Assembly (NCBI GenBank): GCA_903877095.1
Contig: CAIRCP010000074.1
Coordinates: forward strand, 1-45,700
Reading direction: 5' to 3'
Source of the DNA: an uncultured Actinomycetes bacterium
Lineage (GTDB): Bacteria; Actinomycetota; Actinomycetes; Mycobacteriales; Mycobacteriaceae
Length of the DNA: 45,700 bases
This document shows, piece by piece, positions 12,659 to 27,185 of this stretch. The translations under genes were made by a program, and so were the position numbers. Within the stretch, counting starts at the first letter, position 1, and every line of letters starts with the position of its first letter. Under the pieces are notes generated by a model. It was not told where the DNA came from. It searched no databases and saw only the letters and a list, made by a program, of their open reading frames with translations.

Positions 12659-12948
12659 ATGGCCCGCGTGAAACGCGCACTCAACGCCCAGAAGAAGCGC
12701 CGCACAGTCCTCAAGGCGTCCAAGGGCTATCGCGGCCAGCGGTCCCGGCTGTACCGCAAAGCCAAAGAGCAGCAACTGCATTCGCTTACCTACGCCTACC
12801 GTGACCGGCGCGCGCGCAAGGGCGATTTCCGCAAGCTGTGGATCGCCCGGATCAACGCCGCGGCCCGCGCCAACGACATGACCTACAACCGTCTGATCCA
12901 GGGCCTCAAGCTCGCCGGCGTCGAGGTCGACCGCAAGAACCTCGCCGA
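12659..12948 (+). other. L20 RNA-binding N-terminal segment within rplT
   Basis: This subregion of rplT codes for the highly basic N-terminal extension and first helices ([20 protein letters not shown] onward). These thread into 23S rRNA during early assembly and, in species studied, bind the operon's own leader. It is listed only because it is the candidate ligand of the leader structures at 11583-11650; no separate gene is implied. Confidence 0.35.
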
Positions 12949-13048
12949 CATCGCGATCAGCGATCCGGACGCGTTCGCCGCTCTGGTCGGGGTCGCCCGC
13001 GCCGCTCTGCCGGAGGATGTGAACGCCCCGTCCGGTGAGGCTGCGTGA
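12659..13048 (+). CDS. rplT: 50S ribosomal protein L20
   Basis: L20 is needed for early 50S assembly and in several bacteria is the autogenous repressor of its operon. The 129-residue protein has the typical basic N-terminus and the [22 protein letters not shown] core. The start ATG at 12659 follows AGAGGAA. The stop overlaps the start of tsnR by 4 bases (GTGA at 13045-13048), so the downstream rRNA methyltransferase is translationally coupled to a ribosomal protein. Confidence 0.97.
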   Translation: MARVKRALNAQKKRRTVLKASKGYRGQRSRLYRKAKEQQLHSLTYAYRDRRARKGDFRKLWIARINAAARANDMTYNRLIQGLKLAGVEVDRKNLADIAISDPDAFAALVGVARAALPEDVNAPSGEAA

Positions 13049-13839
13049 CGGTTCCGCTCTCTGAGCGGTCCGCCACCGTCGCCGACGCGGTCAAACTGCA
13101 GCGGCGCGCCGAGCGCGCCGCTGCCGGCCGGTTCCTTGCCGAGGGGCCCAACCTCATTGAGGCTGCGGCCCGGCGGGGAATGGTCGAACGGGTCTTTGCG
13201 ACCGAGGCAGCGGTGCAGCGTCACCACCCGTTGCTCGACGGCCTGGCCGTTGTGCTGGTCACCGATCGGGCGATGAAGGCGCTGTCGGAGACCGTGACCC
13301 CGCCCGGCCTGGTCGCCGTGTGCCGGCAGCCCCAGCCCGACCTCGAACAGGTGCTGGCCGGCGGGCCGGCGTTGGTCCTCGTGGCCGCCGACATCGCCGA
13401 CCCCGGCAATGCGGGGACGCTGATCCGGCTGGCCGACGCCATGGGCGCGGCCGCGGTCGTCTTCGCCGGTGATGCGGTCGATCCCTACAACGGCAAATGC
13501 GTGCGCTCCTCGGCGGGCAGCATCCTGTCCGTTCCGGTGCTGTGCGAGCCCGACACCGCCGCGGTGATCGACCGGATCCGGGCCGCCGGCCTGCGGGTCC
13601 TGGCCACCACGCTGGACGGCGAGGTCACCCTCGACGAGATCCACGCCGAGTTGGCGGCCCGCACCGCATGGCTGTTCGGCCCGGAGGCGCACGGTCTGGC
13701 TCCCGCGGTCGCCGCACGGGCCGACCGCCGTGTCGTCATCCCGATGTCCGGCGATGTGGACAGCCTGAACGTGGCAGCTGCTGCCGCGATTTGCCTGTAC
13801 CAGAGCGCATATGCCCGGCGCAGCGGTGCCCTAGGCTGA
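13045..13839 (+). CDS. tsnR: TrmH/SpoU-family rRNA 2'-O-methyltransferase
   Basis: A 264-residue SPOUT-class methyltransferase with an N-terminal L30e-like substrate-binding domain (about 15-100) and a C-terminal trefoil-knot domain. The three SpoU motifs are visible: [17 protein letters not shown] (motif 1, with the catalytic Asn/Arg region), [10 protein letters not shown] (motif 2) and [15 protein letters not shown] (motif 3). The homologue in M. tuberculosis (Rv1644) is annotated tsnR at the same place after rplT. A 2'-O-ribose methylation of 23S rRNA is the family expectation; the exact nucleotide cannot be read here, and thiostrepton resistance should not be assumed. The GTG start overlaps the rplT stop. 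Confidence 0.85.
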   Translation: MTVPLSERSATVADAVKLQRRAERAAAGRFLAEGPNLIEAAARRGMVERVFATEAAVQRHHPLLDGLAVVLVTDRAMKALSETVTPPGLVAVCRQPQPDLEQVLAGGPALVLVAADIADPGNAGTLIRLADAMGAAAVVFAGDAVDPYNGKCVRSSAGSILSVPVLCEPDTAAVIDRIRAAGLRVLATTLDGEVTLDEIHAELAARTAWLFGPEAHGLAPAVAARADRRVVIPMSGDVDSLNVAAAAAICLYQSAYARRSGALG

Positions 13840-13843
13840 CCAC

Positions 13844-14800
13844 GTGGACGTCGAGACGAACGGCGATCAGCCGGCAACCGGGGACGTCCGCCAGCTTCCC
13901 GAAGACGTGCCTGCCGACGCCGACGATCGTGGCCTCGCCGGCTGGTTGCGCAACACCAATCGCAATCCCAATATCGTCGCGCTGATCCGACGTGCCCGCC
14001 AGGTCCTGCCCGGTGATCCGGAGTTCGGCGACCCGTTGTCGGCCGCGGGCGAAGGCGGTGCCCAGGCCGCCGCCCGTGCGGCCGACCGGCTGCTGAACCG
14101 CGACGCGGTGAGCCGGGAGGTGAGTCTGGCCACTTTGCAGTTGTGGCAGGCGCTCACCGAGCGGGTGTCCGGACGGCCCGTCAACGCCGAGGTGACGATC
14201 GTCTTCACCGATCTGGTCGGGTTCTCCGACTGGTCGCTGCAGGCCGGTGACGATGCGACGCTGCGCCTGCTGCGGCGCGTCGCGCAGGTCTCCGAGGCCC
14301 CGCTGCTCGATGCCGGCGGCCACATCGTCAAACGCATGGGCGACGGCATGATGGTGGTCTTCGACGACCCGGTCACCGCGCTGCGGGCCACCATCGCCGC
14401 GCGCGATGCGCTGAGAGCTGTTGAGGTGGAAGGATATACGCCGCGGATGCGGGCCGGCATCCACACCGGCCGCCCGCAGCGGATCGGCGGCGACTGGCTG
14501 GGCGTCGACGTCAACATCGCAGCCAGGGTGATGGATCGGGCGACTCGCGGCGGGTTGATCATCTCCGAGACAACGCTGGAAGAGATCCCCTCGACGGCAC
14601 TGGACGAACTCGGTGTGACGGTCAAGCGGGTGCGCCGCCAAGTCTTCGCCCCGCGGCCCTCCGGTGTGCCGCCGGACCTGGTGATGTACCGGGTCAAGCG
14701 GCGCAAGGGCGACGCCACCGGAGATGACGCCACCGGAGATCCCGACATCGACAGCGACGACGACGCCGACGGCTGGCCCGGGGCCGCTCCGAACGTCTGA
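13844..14800 (+). CDS. Class III adenylate cyclase, soluble (Rv1647 family)
   Basis: A 318-residue cyclase. The N-terminal ~115 residues are an uncharacterised helical region with no membrane segment; the catalytic domain spans about 116-285. Key residues are present: FTDLVGFS (121-128) with the first metal Asp at 123; KRMGDG (163-168) with the purine-contacting Lys and second metal Asp; and VNIAAR (223-228) with the transition-state Asn and Arg. It should therefore be active as a homodimer making cAMP. The C-terminal ~25 residues are acidic and carry the repeat GDDATGD. A GTG start at 13844 lies 4 bp after tsnR, and the next gene begins 64 bp later, suggesting one transcription unit. Confidence 0.88.
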   Translation: MDVETNGDQPATGDVRQLPEDVPADADDRGLAGWLRNTNRNPNIVALIRRARQVLPGDPEFGDPLSAAGEGGAQAAARAADRLLNRDAVSREVSLATLQLWQALTERVSGRPVNAEVTIVFTDLVGFSDWSLQAGDDATLRLLRRVAQVSEAPLLDAGGHIVKRMGDGMMVVFDDPVTALRATIAARDALRAVEVEGYTPRMRAGIHTGRPQRIGGDWLGVDVNIAARVMDRATRGGLIISETTLEEIPSTALDELGVTVKRVRRQVFAPRPSGVPPDLVMYRVKRRKGDATGDDATGDPDIDSDDDADGWPGAAPNV

Positions 14801-14864
14801 CCTCCCGGTCGCGGCGGATCCGGGCGACCGCCGGTCGGCGCCGATCTGCGGCATAGTGGTGGGA

Positions 14865-15710
14865 ATGCGCGCTGAGCTGAGCGCGGTCATGGCCCAGCTG
14901 GGCCGGCTGCGGGTGACCCTGATCTACGCCGCGGCCCTGGCCGCGGTGGCGATCGTCGTCGCCCGGCTCGCCCCCGGGGTGCAGCAGGGTCTGCTGCGCG
15001 ATGTCAGCACCAATCTGCGCAACCTGGGGGAGGGCAAGATCGGGACGCTGGTCGAAAGCGCCTTCTTCAACGAGGCCGGGCCGGTGTACGTCTGGCTTCC
15101 GGGATTGGTCGCGGTGCTGGCCCTCGGTGAGCTGTTGTGGCTCAGCCGTGGTCTGGCGGTGGCGTTCGTCGTCGGTCATGTGGGGGCGACGCTGATCGTC
15201 GCGGCCGGTATTGCGGCGGCGCTGATGGCGGGCTGGGTGCCGTCGTCGATCGTTGACGCCACCGACGTCGGGATGAGTTACGGCGCCGTCGCCGTCCTGG
15301 GAACGTTCACCGCCGCGATACCCCTGCGCTGGCGTGCCGCGTGGGCCGGCGGCTGGGTGTCCGTTGCGGTGGGCTCGGCGGTGATCAGCGGGGGAGAGTT
15401 CACCAACGTGGGCCACGCCGTCGCTCTGGTGATCGGGATGGCCATCGGTACCCGGTTACGCACGACGGCGCCGTGGACCGTGCCGCGCTACGCGCTGCTG
15501 GCCGTCGCGGCCGGGTTCAGCTACCTGCTGATGGCCTACGGGGATCTGACGCTGACCGCGACCGCCGGGCTGGGCCTGATCGGAGCCATCGTGGCGCAAG
15601 CGGTGTGGCTGGTTGCTCAGACGAATTCCTCGGCGGAGGCCTCGATCCAGTCCGACAGCCAGGACTCGGGGGGGCCGTCCAACAGCTCTCCGGGCATCAA
15701 CCACTCGTAG
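14865..15710 (+). CDS. Integral membrane protein, rhomboid-like (Rv1648 family)
   Basis: A 281-residue protein with about six hydrophobic segments spread over residues 15-250. The overall plan resembles rhomboid-like actinobacterial membrane proteins, but I see no convincing GxSG catalytic serine, so protease activity should not be claimed. The ATG at 14865 is chosen over an in-frame ATG at 14724 that lies inside the cyclase gene. The last ~31 codons (15617-15710) overlap, on the opposite strand, the 3' end of the glutamate-synthase-like gene, so the Ser/Gln-rich tail is encoded antisense to another protein. The position after the cyclase is the same in M. tuberculosis. Confidence 0.7.
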   Translation: MRAELSAVMAQLGRLRVTLIYAAALAAVAIVVARLAPGVQQGLLRDVSTNLRNLGEGKIGTLVESAFFNEAGPVYVWLPGLVAVLALGELLWLSRGLAVAFVVGHVGATLIVAAGIAAALMAGWVPSSIVDATDVGMSYGAVAVLGTFTAAIPLRWRAAWAGGWVSVAVGSAVISGGEFTNVGHAVALVIGMAIGTRLRTTAPWTVPRYALLAVAAGFSYLLMAYGDLTLTATAGLGLIGAIVAQAVWLVAQTNSSAEASIQSDSQDSGGPSNSSPGINHS

Positions 15711-17197
15711 ATCTCGGCGTAGGTCCGGTTGCGGTAGGAGTCGATGCGGCGATTGAGCATCGACGGGGTCAACTCCGAGAAACTCTCCAGGCCCATCGCG
15801 GCCACCATCTGGGCGGCGCTGGCGACCACGGCTTTCTGGAAGTTGGCCACCCGGTCGATCTTGTCCGGCACGTCCAGGGCCCTGGCCAGGCCGGGATCCT
15901 GGGTGGCCACCCCGGTGGGGCACCGGTTGGTGTGGCACTTCATCGCCTGGATGCAGCCCACAGCGAACATCATCCCGCGCGCCGACAGGGTGAAGTCGGC
16001 GCCCTGAATGATGCGCTTGACCATGTCGAAGCCGTTGGTGACCTTGCCTGATGCGCCGATCCGGATGTGCTCGCGCAACCCGGTTCCGACGAGGCAGTTC
16101 TGCACCAGCATCAAGCCCTCGGTCAGCGGCATGCCGACGTGGTCGACGAATTCCTGGGGGGCGGCGCCGGTTCCGCCCTCGGCGCCGTCGACGATGATGA
16201 AGTCCGGCGTGATGCCGGTCGCAATCATGGCCTTGCAGATCGACAGGAACTCGGTCCGGGCGCCGATGCACAGCTTGAACCCGACCGGCTTGCCGCCGGA
16301 CAGACTGCGCAAGGTGGCGATGAAATGCATCATCTCCGCCGGGGTGTGGAAGGCGGTGTGCGCCGGGGGTGAGACGACCGTCTGGCCCACCGGGACGCCG
16401 CGGGTTTCGGCGATTTCCGGGGTGACCTTGGCGCCGGGCAGCACGCCGCCCAGGCCGGGCTTGGCGCCCTGGGACAGTTTGATCGAGATGGCCTTCACCG
16501 ACGGCAGCGCCGCTTTCTCGCGGAACTTGTCGGCATCGAAGTGGCCGTCGGGGGTGCGGCACCCGAAGTATCCCGAACCGATCTCCCAGATCAGGTCGCC
16601 GCCGTGCTTGAGGTGATAGGGGCTGATGGCGCCCTCGCCGCTGTCGTGGGCGAACCCGCCCTTGGCGGCACCGCCGTTGAGCGCCTCGATGGCGTTGCCG
16701 GACAGCGCCCCGAAGCTCATCGCCGAGATGTTGAACAGCGCGATGTCGTAGGGCCGGGTGCAGTCCGGGCCGCCGAGTCGAATCCGGGGATTGAGATCGG
16801 TGGCGATCTTGGCCCGCAGGGAGTGCCGCAAGAATTCGTAACCGACGGCATTGACGTCGCGTTCGGTGCCGAACGGTTCGTCGCCCTTGGTGCCTTTGGC
16901 GCGGCGGTAGATCGCGTCGCGGGTCTCGCGGTCGAAGGGTGCGCCGTCGGTGTTCGACTCGACGAAGTACTGGTAGATCTCCGGGCGGATTCTCTCGGCG
17001 ATCCACCGGGCGTGGCCGAGGATCGGGAAGGCTCGCAGGATCGAGTGGCCCTTCTGCAGGAGATCCCAGGTTCCCAGGCCGGCCAGGCCGGCGAGGACGG
17101 CGGAGACGATCCACCACCCGCTGCTGAGTTTGACCGCCAGCCCTGCAACGACGGCCGCGGCCAGCCACACCCCGGTCACAACGAGCCCTCTGATCAT
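15617..17197 (-). CDS. FMN-binding glutamate synthase-like oxidoreductase (GltB2 family)
   Basis: A 526-residue protein with two N-terminal membrane helices (about 5-45) followed by a glutamate-synthase central/FMN TIM barrel. Markers are FNISAMSFGALSGNA, the glycine-rich GEGAISPYH, IVDGAEGGTGAAP for phosphate binding of FMN, and CHTNRCPTGVAT, whose cysteines match part of the 3Fe-4S ligand set of GltB. There is no amidotransferase domain, so it cannot be a full glutamate synthase; the substrate is unknown. The ATG at 17197 is preferred because the preceding in-frame 19 residues from 17254 are Arg-rich and non-conserved in appearance. It is divergent from pheS and converges with the membrane-protein gene with a 94-bp antisense overlap. 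Confidence 0.8.
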   Translation of the reverse strand: MIRGLVVTGVWLAAAVVAGLAVKLSSGWWIVSAVLAGLAGLGTWDLLQKGHSILRAFPILGHARWIAERIRPEIYQYFVESNTDGAPFDRETRDAIYRRAKGTKGDEPFGTERDVNAVGYEFLRHSLRAKIATDLNPRIRLGGPDCTRPYDIALFNISAMSFGALSGNAIEALNGGAAKGGFAHDSGEGAISPYHLKHGGDLIWEIGSGYFGCRTPDGHFDADKFREKAALPSVKAISIKLSQGAKPGLGGVLPGAKVTPEIAETRGVPVGQTVVSPPAHTAFHTPAEMMHFIATLRSLSGGKPVGFKLCIGARTEFLSICKAMIATGITPDFIIVDGAEGGTGAAPQEFVDHVGMPLTEGLMLVQNCLVGTGLREHIRIGASGKVTNGFDMVKRIIQGADFTLSARGMMFAVGCIQAMKCHTNRCPTGVATQDPGLARALDVPDKIDRVANFQKAVVASAAQMVAAMGLESFSELTPSMLNRRIDSYRNRTYAEIYEWLMPGELLDGPPESWLSDWIEASAEEFV

Positions 17198-17260
17198 CTG
17201 CCGTCCTCTCGACCCGCGGGCGAATTGGCCCGCGAGGCGCCATTCTGGCATCACCTATGA

Positions 17261-18420
<1,160 letters not shown>

Positions 18421-18421
<1 letters not shown>

Positions 18422-20931
18422 TGCGGCTTCCGTACAGCTGGCTGCGCGAGGTGGTCCAGCGGGGCGCACCGGGGTGGGACGTCGCACCGGATGATCTGGA
18501 GCAGGCGCTGATCCGGGTCGGCCATGAGGTCGAGGACGTCGTCACCCTCGGGCCGGTCACCGGCCCGTTGACGGTCGGCCGGGTGACCGGCATCGAGGAG
18601 CTCGCCGAATTCAAGAAGCCGATCCGGGCCTGCACCGTCGACGTCGGCGAAGGAAAGGACCGCGACATCGTCTGCGGGGCAACCAATTTCGCGATCGGCG
18701 ACCTGGTGGTGGTGGCACTCCCGGGCGCGGTGCTGCCCGGTGATTTCCGCATCGCGACCCGCAAGACCTACGGCCGGACCTCCGACGGGATGATCTGTTC
18801 GGCCTCGGAGATCAGTCCGGCACTGGGTCTGGGATCTTCCGGGATCCTGGTCCTGCCGGCAGGGACCGCCAAACCTGGTGACTCCGGCCACGAGGTCCTC
18901 GGTCTCGACGACGTCGTCTTCGACCTCGCAGTGACCCCCGACCGCGGCTACGGGATGTCGGTGCGCGGCATCGCCCGTGAGATCGCCTGCGCCTACGACC
19001 TCGACTTCGTCGACCCCGCCCACGATCCAGAACTCGTGCCGGCCCTGCCGGCCGACGGCCCGGCCCTGCCGGTCACCATCGCGCCGGGAACAGGTGTCCA
19101 GCGTTTCGCGCTGCGGCCGGTCACCGGCATCGACCCGAAAGCCCAGTCGCCGTGGTGGTTACGCCGCCGGTTGCTGCTGTCGGGGATCCGGCCGATCTCC
19201 CCGGCGGTTGATGTCACCAACTACGTGATGCTGGAACTGGGCCATCCGATGCACGCCCACGACCGCAGTCGGATTCACGGAGATTTCGCGGTGCGGTTCG
19301 CCCATCCGGGGGAGCGCGTCGTCACCCTCGACGACGTCGAACGCACCCTGGATCCCGGTGACGTGCTGATCGTCGACGATGTGGCTGTCGCCGCGATCGG
19401 CGGTGTGATGGGTGCGGGCACCACCGAGATCGACGCGGACACCACCGATGTGCTGCTGGAGGCCGCGGTGTGGGATCCGGCCGCGGTGTCGCGGACCATC
19501 CGCCGACTGCATCTGGTCAGCGAGGCGGGCCGGCGCTACGAGCGTTCGGTGGATCCGGCGGTGTCGGTGGCAGCCATCGACCGCTGTGCCACGCTGCTGG
19601 CCGGGATTGCCGGCGGCACAGTCCAACCCGTGCTGACCGACTGGCGCGGCGACCCGCGGAGGGATGACTTCTCGCCGCCGCCGGTGCGGATGGCCGTCGA
19701 CCTGCCCGACCGGACGGCCGGTGTGGTGTATCCCGACGGCGCGACCGTCGCCCGGCTGACCCAGATCGGTGCCCGCGTCGCGGCGGACGCCGATCCGGGC
19801 TACCTGCTGGTCACGCCGCCGAGTTGGCGTCCGGACCTGGTCCAGCCCGCCGACCTGGTCGAAGAGGTGCTGCGACTGGAGAGCCTCGACGTCATCCCGT
19901 CGGTGCTGCCGCCGGCCCCGGCCGGACGCGGCCTGACCGCGGCGCAGAAACGCCGTCGGGCGATCGGCAAAGCGCTGGCGCTGTCCGGGTACGTCGAAGT
20001 GCTGCCCACACCGTTCCTGCCGGCCGGTGCCTTCGACCAGTGGGGGCTGGCCCCCGAAGACTCGAGGCGATCCGTCGTTTCCGTGCTCAATCCACTGGAG
20101 GCCGACCGGCCCGAGTTGGCCACCACCCTGCTGCCCGGATTGCTCGAAGCGTTGTCGCGCAACGTGTCCCGCGGCTTCGGTGACGTCGCGCTGTTCGGGA
20201 TCGCCCAGGTAGTGCAGCCGACGCCGCAGACCCGCGCCGTTGGCCTGATCCCGACCGACCGCCGTCCGACCGACGACGAGATCGCCGCGCTGAATGCGTC
20301 ACTGCCGCATCAGCCGGTGCATGTCGGGGCGGTGCTGGCCGGGCTGCGCGAGCCGCGCGGACCGTGGGGGCCGGGCCGGCCGGTGGAGGCCGCCGACGCC
20401 TTCGAAGCCGTGCGGGTGATTGCCCGGGCCGCCGGCGTGCACGCCACGCTGCGGCCGGCTCAGCATCTGCCCTGGCATCCCGGCCGCTGTGCCGAGGTGG
20501 TCGTCGACGGCCGGGTGATCGGCCACGCCGGTCAACTGCACCCGGCGGTGGTGGAACGCTCCGGACTGCCGGCCGGCACCTGTGCTGTGGAACTCGACCT
20601 CGACGCGGTTCCGATCGTCACCGTCCTTCCCGCGCCGCGGGTCTCGCCGTTCCCGGCGGTATTCCAGGACCTCAGTGTGGTGGTCGCCGCCGAGGTGCCG
20701 GCCCAGGACGTGGTCGACGCCGTTCGCGACGGCGCCGGTGTTCTGCTCGAAGACGTCGTGCTGTTCGACGTCTACACCGGGCCGCAGATCGGGGAGGGCC
20801 GCAAGTCGCTGACGCTTGCGCTGCGGTTCCGTGCCGCCGACCGGACGCTGACCGAGGACGAGGCCAGCGCGGCGCGCGACGCCGCCCTGACTAACGCACA
20901 TGCCGCTGTGGGCGCGGCTATTAGAACCTAA
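18421..20931 (+). CDS. pheT: Phenylalanyl-tRNA synthetase beta subunit
   Basis: The 836-residue beta chain, which supports tRNA binding and edits mischarged Tyr-tRNA-Phe. In order: the RNA-binding OB domain (about 40-155), the B3/B4 editing domain (about 215-385), the B5 domain (about 400-475), the pseudo-catalytic core, and a C-terminal ferredoxin-fold anticodon-binding domain over the last ~95 residues (beginning [14 protein letters not shown]). The start overlaps the pheS stop by one base, as expected for a coupled heterotetramer. The region downstream, which carries PE_PGRS30 in M. tuberculosis, here holds an unrelated DUF262-HipA pair. Confidence 0.96.
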
Positions 20932-21047
20932 GCAGCAAGACTGCCTATCTTTTTCGTGCCGCAGACGCCCGTAGTGCGAACGGCGGTTACCGCCCGTTGT
21001 CGGATCCGCGTGACAGGATGACTGGGATCTGTCTGCAAGGAGGCGGC
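20932..21047 (+). other. pheT-island intergenic region with a bulged hairpin
   Basis: This 116-bp gap contains a short stem, AACGGCGG (20979-20986), loop TTA and CCGCCCGTT (20990-20998) with one bulged C, but no U-tract follows, so it is not a clear terminator. A run of five T lies earlier, at 20950-20954, without an adjacent stem. The strong AAGGAGG at 21037-21043 belongs to the next gene. I do not see a confident promoter; the island may be transcribed from pheST readthrough. Confidence 0.4.
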
Positions 21048-22755
21048 GTGTCAGTGAGCCTGGGTCGCACCCCTACGGCAATCGTTTACGAAGTCGAGGA
21101 ACTTGTTCGGATGGTTCGCGATGGCGAGATTCGGATTCCCGAATTTCAGCGGCCGTTCCGTTGGGGAATCGAGGACGCCCGACGGCTTTTTGACAGCATT
21201 TTGAACGGTTACCCCGTTGGCAGCCTTCTGCTGTGGAACAAGCGGGCGGAGAGCGCCCGAATCACGGTAGGCGCCCTGACCGTTGACGCCCCAGCCACGG
21301 ATAAGGCGCTCTGGGTCGTGGATGGCCAGCAGCGGCTGACGACCCTCGCCAATGCGCTCACTCAGGGATCCGCGAGGGACGACCGGTTTGCACTTAGCCT
21401 CGACCTCCGTGACAACAGCATTGTCTCCACGAAGACCAACGAGCGTCGCCGAGCCACCATCCCTCTCTACATACTTTTCGATCTGCAAAAACTAATTGAG
21501 TGGTTCCGCGATCATCCTGACGATCAGGATTACTTTGGGGCCGCTACCGCGGCGGCGACCAAGATTAGGCTCTTCAAGATACCTGCGTCGGTGGTGGAGA
21601 CCGAGGACGAACAGATCCTCCGCGACATTTTTGACAGACTTAACAGCTACGGCAAAAGACTGACTCGGACGGAGGTGTTCTCCGCGCTGCATCCCGCGCA
21701 GCCGTCGAGTAAGGGAATTCACTCAGCCGCAGCAATTGAAGACATTAGTCGCGCGCTAGCCGTCGATCATCAATTCGGTTCGGTCGATGACGACACTATA
21801 TTAAAGGCTGTCTTAGCTCGCCGTGGTCCTGATATCAGCCGCGAGATTCGAGTCGAGTTTGATTCAGACCGCAGGAATCCCGGGGATTTCGCCGGTGAGG
21901 ATGTCGAGACCGCGTATCGAGAAGCGGCTCTGTGCTTGGAGCGCGCGGTTGAATTCTTGAAATCCGAGTGTCATATCCCGCACTTCGCTTTTCTGCCGTA
22001 TCGCCACTTGCTAGTGGTGTTGTCGCGTTTCTTCGCCCATTACGAGCTTGACACACCCCGGGAATTACAGCTTCTCCGGAGATGGCTTTGGCGAGCGGCT
22101 GCTGCTGGCGCCAATCTCTTCGCCGGGTCCACCACCGGCACAACGCGGGCGTTGAACCAACTGATCGTGCCGTCTGATCTGGACGGCACTCTCGAGCGGC
22201 TCCTCGCGGCCGTGCCGCGTTCTAAAGTCGCGTTACCGGACGCCGGTAACTTCCGGACCAACACAGCGGCCGGTAAGATCGTTGCTTGTGCCATGTGGTC
22301 CATGCATCCTCGTTCAATCCGGACCACCGAGCAATTGACCGCCGCGGACTTGCTGGACTCGCTCGGAGATGCCCAGACGCCGAGACCTGCACTCAGTCCC
22401 GTCGTCAGTAGAGCGGGTTTGGTGGGAATGGGAGGGAAGTCCGACACGGCCGGCCGGTGGTTGCTGCTACCAGGTGTGGAGATGGCGCCGTCTGAGATTT
22501 CATCGGCAGTTCTCTCTCAACCGATTGGTACCGGTGACGAGAATTGGGCTGCCACCCTGCGTTCCCATGCACTAACTCCAAGCTCGTTGCAGGCGCTCGC
22601 GGCGGGCGACAGGCTCGCCTTCGCGCAGCAGCGCGAGATCGACCTGAATGCGACGGTAAAGCGTTTTCTCCAGCAGCGATGGGAGTTCGAATACGAGGAC
22701 ACCCCGCCGCTTGATTGGTTGGTCGTCGACGATCTTGAGGTGGACTCGGACAGCG

Positions 22756-22763
<8 letters not shown>
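21048..22763 (+). CDS. DUF262 (GmrSD/ParB-superfamily) protein without a nuclease domain
   Basis: A 571-residue protein with a full DUF262 domain: IPEFQRPFRW (30-39), the signature VDGQQRLTTL (91-100) and FDRLNSYGKRL (195-205). DUF262 belongs to the ParB/Srx-like nucleotide-binding fold found in GmrS, the NTPase subunit of the type IV restriction enzyme GmrSD. The usual partner, a DUF1524 HNH nuclease, is absent from the C-terminal 350 residues and from the neighbourhood. The GTG at 21048 follows AAGGAGG at the ideal distance; in-frame ATGs at 20997 and 21018 do not. Codon use differs from neighbours: TTA leucine codons occur (for example at 21801) and a 60-base sample, 21781-21840, is 31/60 G+C against 46/60 at 20521-20580 in pheT. 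The last 8 bases overlap the HipA-like gene. Nuclease function should not be assumed. Confidence 0.88.
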
Positions 22764-26300
<3,537 letters not shown>

Positions 26301-26304
<4 letters not shown>

Positions 26305-27185
26305 CGGTGTCCACCGGCGTATCCACCCACACCAAGGCGGCGGTACTCGCCGAGGCGCTGCCCTGGCTCAAGGCGCTGCACGACAAGATCGTCGTGGTCA
26401 AGTACGGCGGCAACGCCATGACCGACGACGTGCTCAAGGCCGCCTTCGCCGCCGACATGGTGTTCCTGCGCAACTGCGGCGTGCATCCGGTCGTGGTCCA
26501 CGGCGGCGGCCCGCAGATCAGCGCCATGCTGAAAAAGCTCGGCATCCCCGGTGAATTCAAGGGCGGCTTCCGGGTCACCACCCCGGAAGTTCTCGACGTC
26601 GCCAGGATGGTGCTGTTCGGTCAGGTCGGCCGGGAACTGGTGAACCTGATCAACGCACACGGCCCCTACGCCGTCGGGATCACCGGCGAGGACGCCCAGC
26701 TGTTCACCGCGGTCCGGCGCAGCGTCAGCGTCGACGGCGTCGAAACCGACATCGGCCTGGTCGGCGACGTCGAGAAGGTCAACACCGACGCCGTGCGGGA
26801 TCTCATTGCGGCAGGACGTATTCCGGTGGTCTCGACGATCGCCCCGGACGTCGAGGGGGTCGTTCACAACATTAACGCCGACACCGCGGCCGCGGCCCTG
26901 GCCGAGGCGCTGGGCGCCGAGAAGCTGCTGATGCTGACCGATGTCGAAGGCCTCTATACCCGCTGGCCGGATCGCGACTCCCTGGTCAGCGAGATCGGCA
27001 CCACCGAGCTGGCGGAGGTGCTGCCCACCCTGGAGGAGGGCATGGTGCCCAAGATCGAGGCGTGCCTGCGGGCGGTGACGGCCGGCGTGCCCAGCGCCCA
27101 CGTGATCGACGGCCGCGTCGAACACTGCGTGCTGGTGGAGCTTTTCACCGACGAGGGCACCGGCACCAAGGTGGTGCGCTCGTGA
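26301..27185 (+). CDS. argB: Acetylglutamate kinase
   Basis: The second step: ATP-dependent phosphorylation of N-acetylglutamate. The 294-residue amino-acid-kinase-fold protein shows VVKYGGNAM (early Lys), [10 protein letters not shown] (substrate Gly-rich loop), [20 protein letters not shown] and the end segment GMVPKIEAC. The extended N-terminal helix (residues 1-25) is the feature of the hexameric, arginine-inhibited class, so feedback control by arginine is expected. It overlaps argJ (ATGA) and argD (GTGA). Confidence 0.95.

Noticed and set aside
20997..21047. Earlier start for the DUF262 gene
   Set aside because: ATGs at 20997 and 21018 lack ribosome-binding sites, whereas GTG at 21048 has AAGGAGG at ideal spacing.
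27062..27181. N-terminal extension of argD
   Set aside because: These codons lie in another frame of argB and give Arg-rich non-homologous sequence; the GTG at 27182 with GTGA overlap fits.
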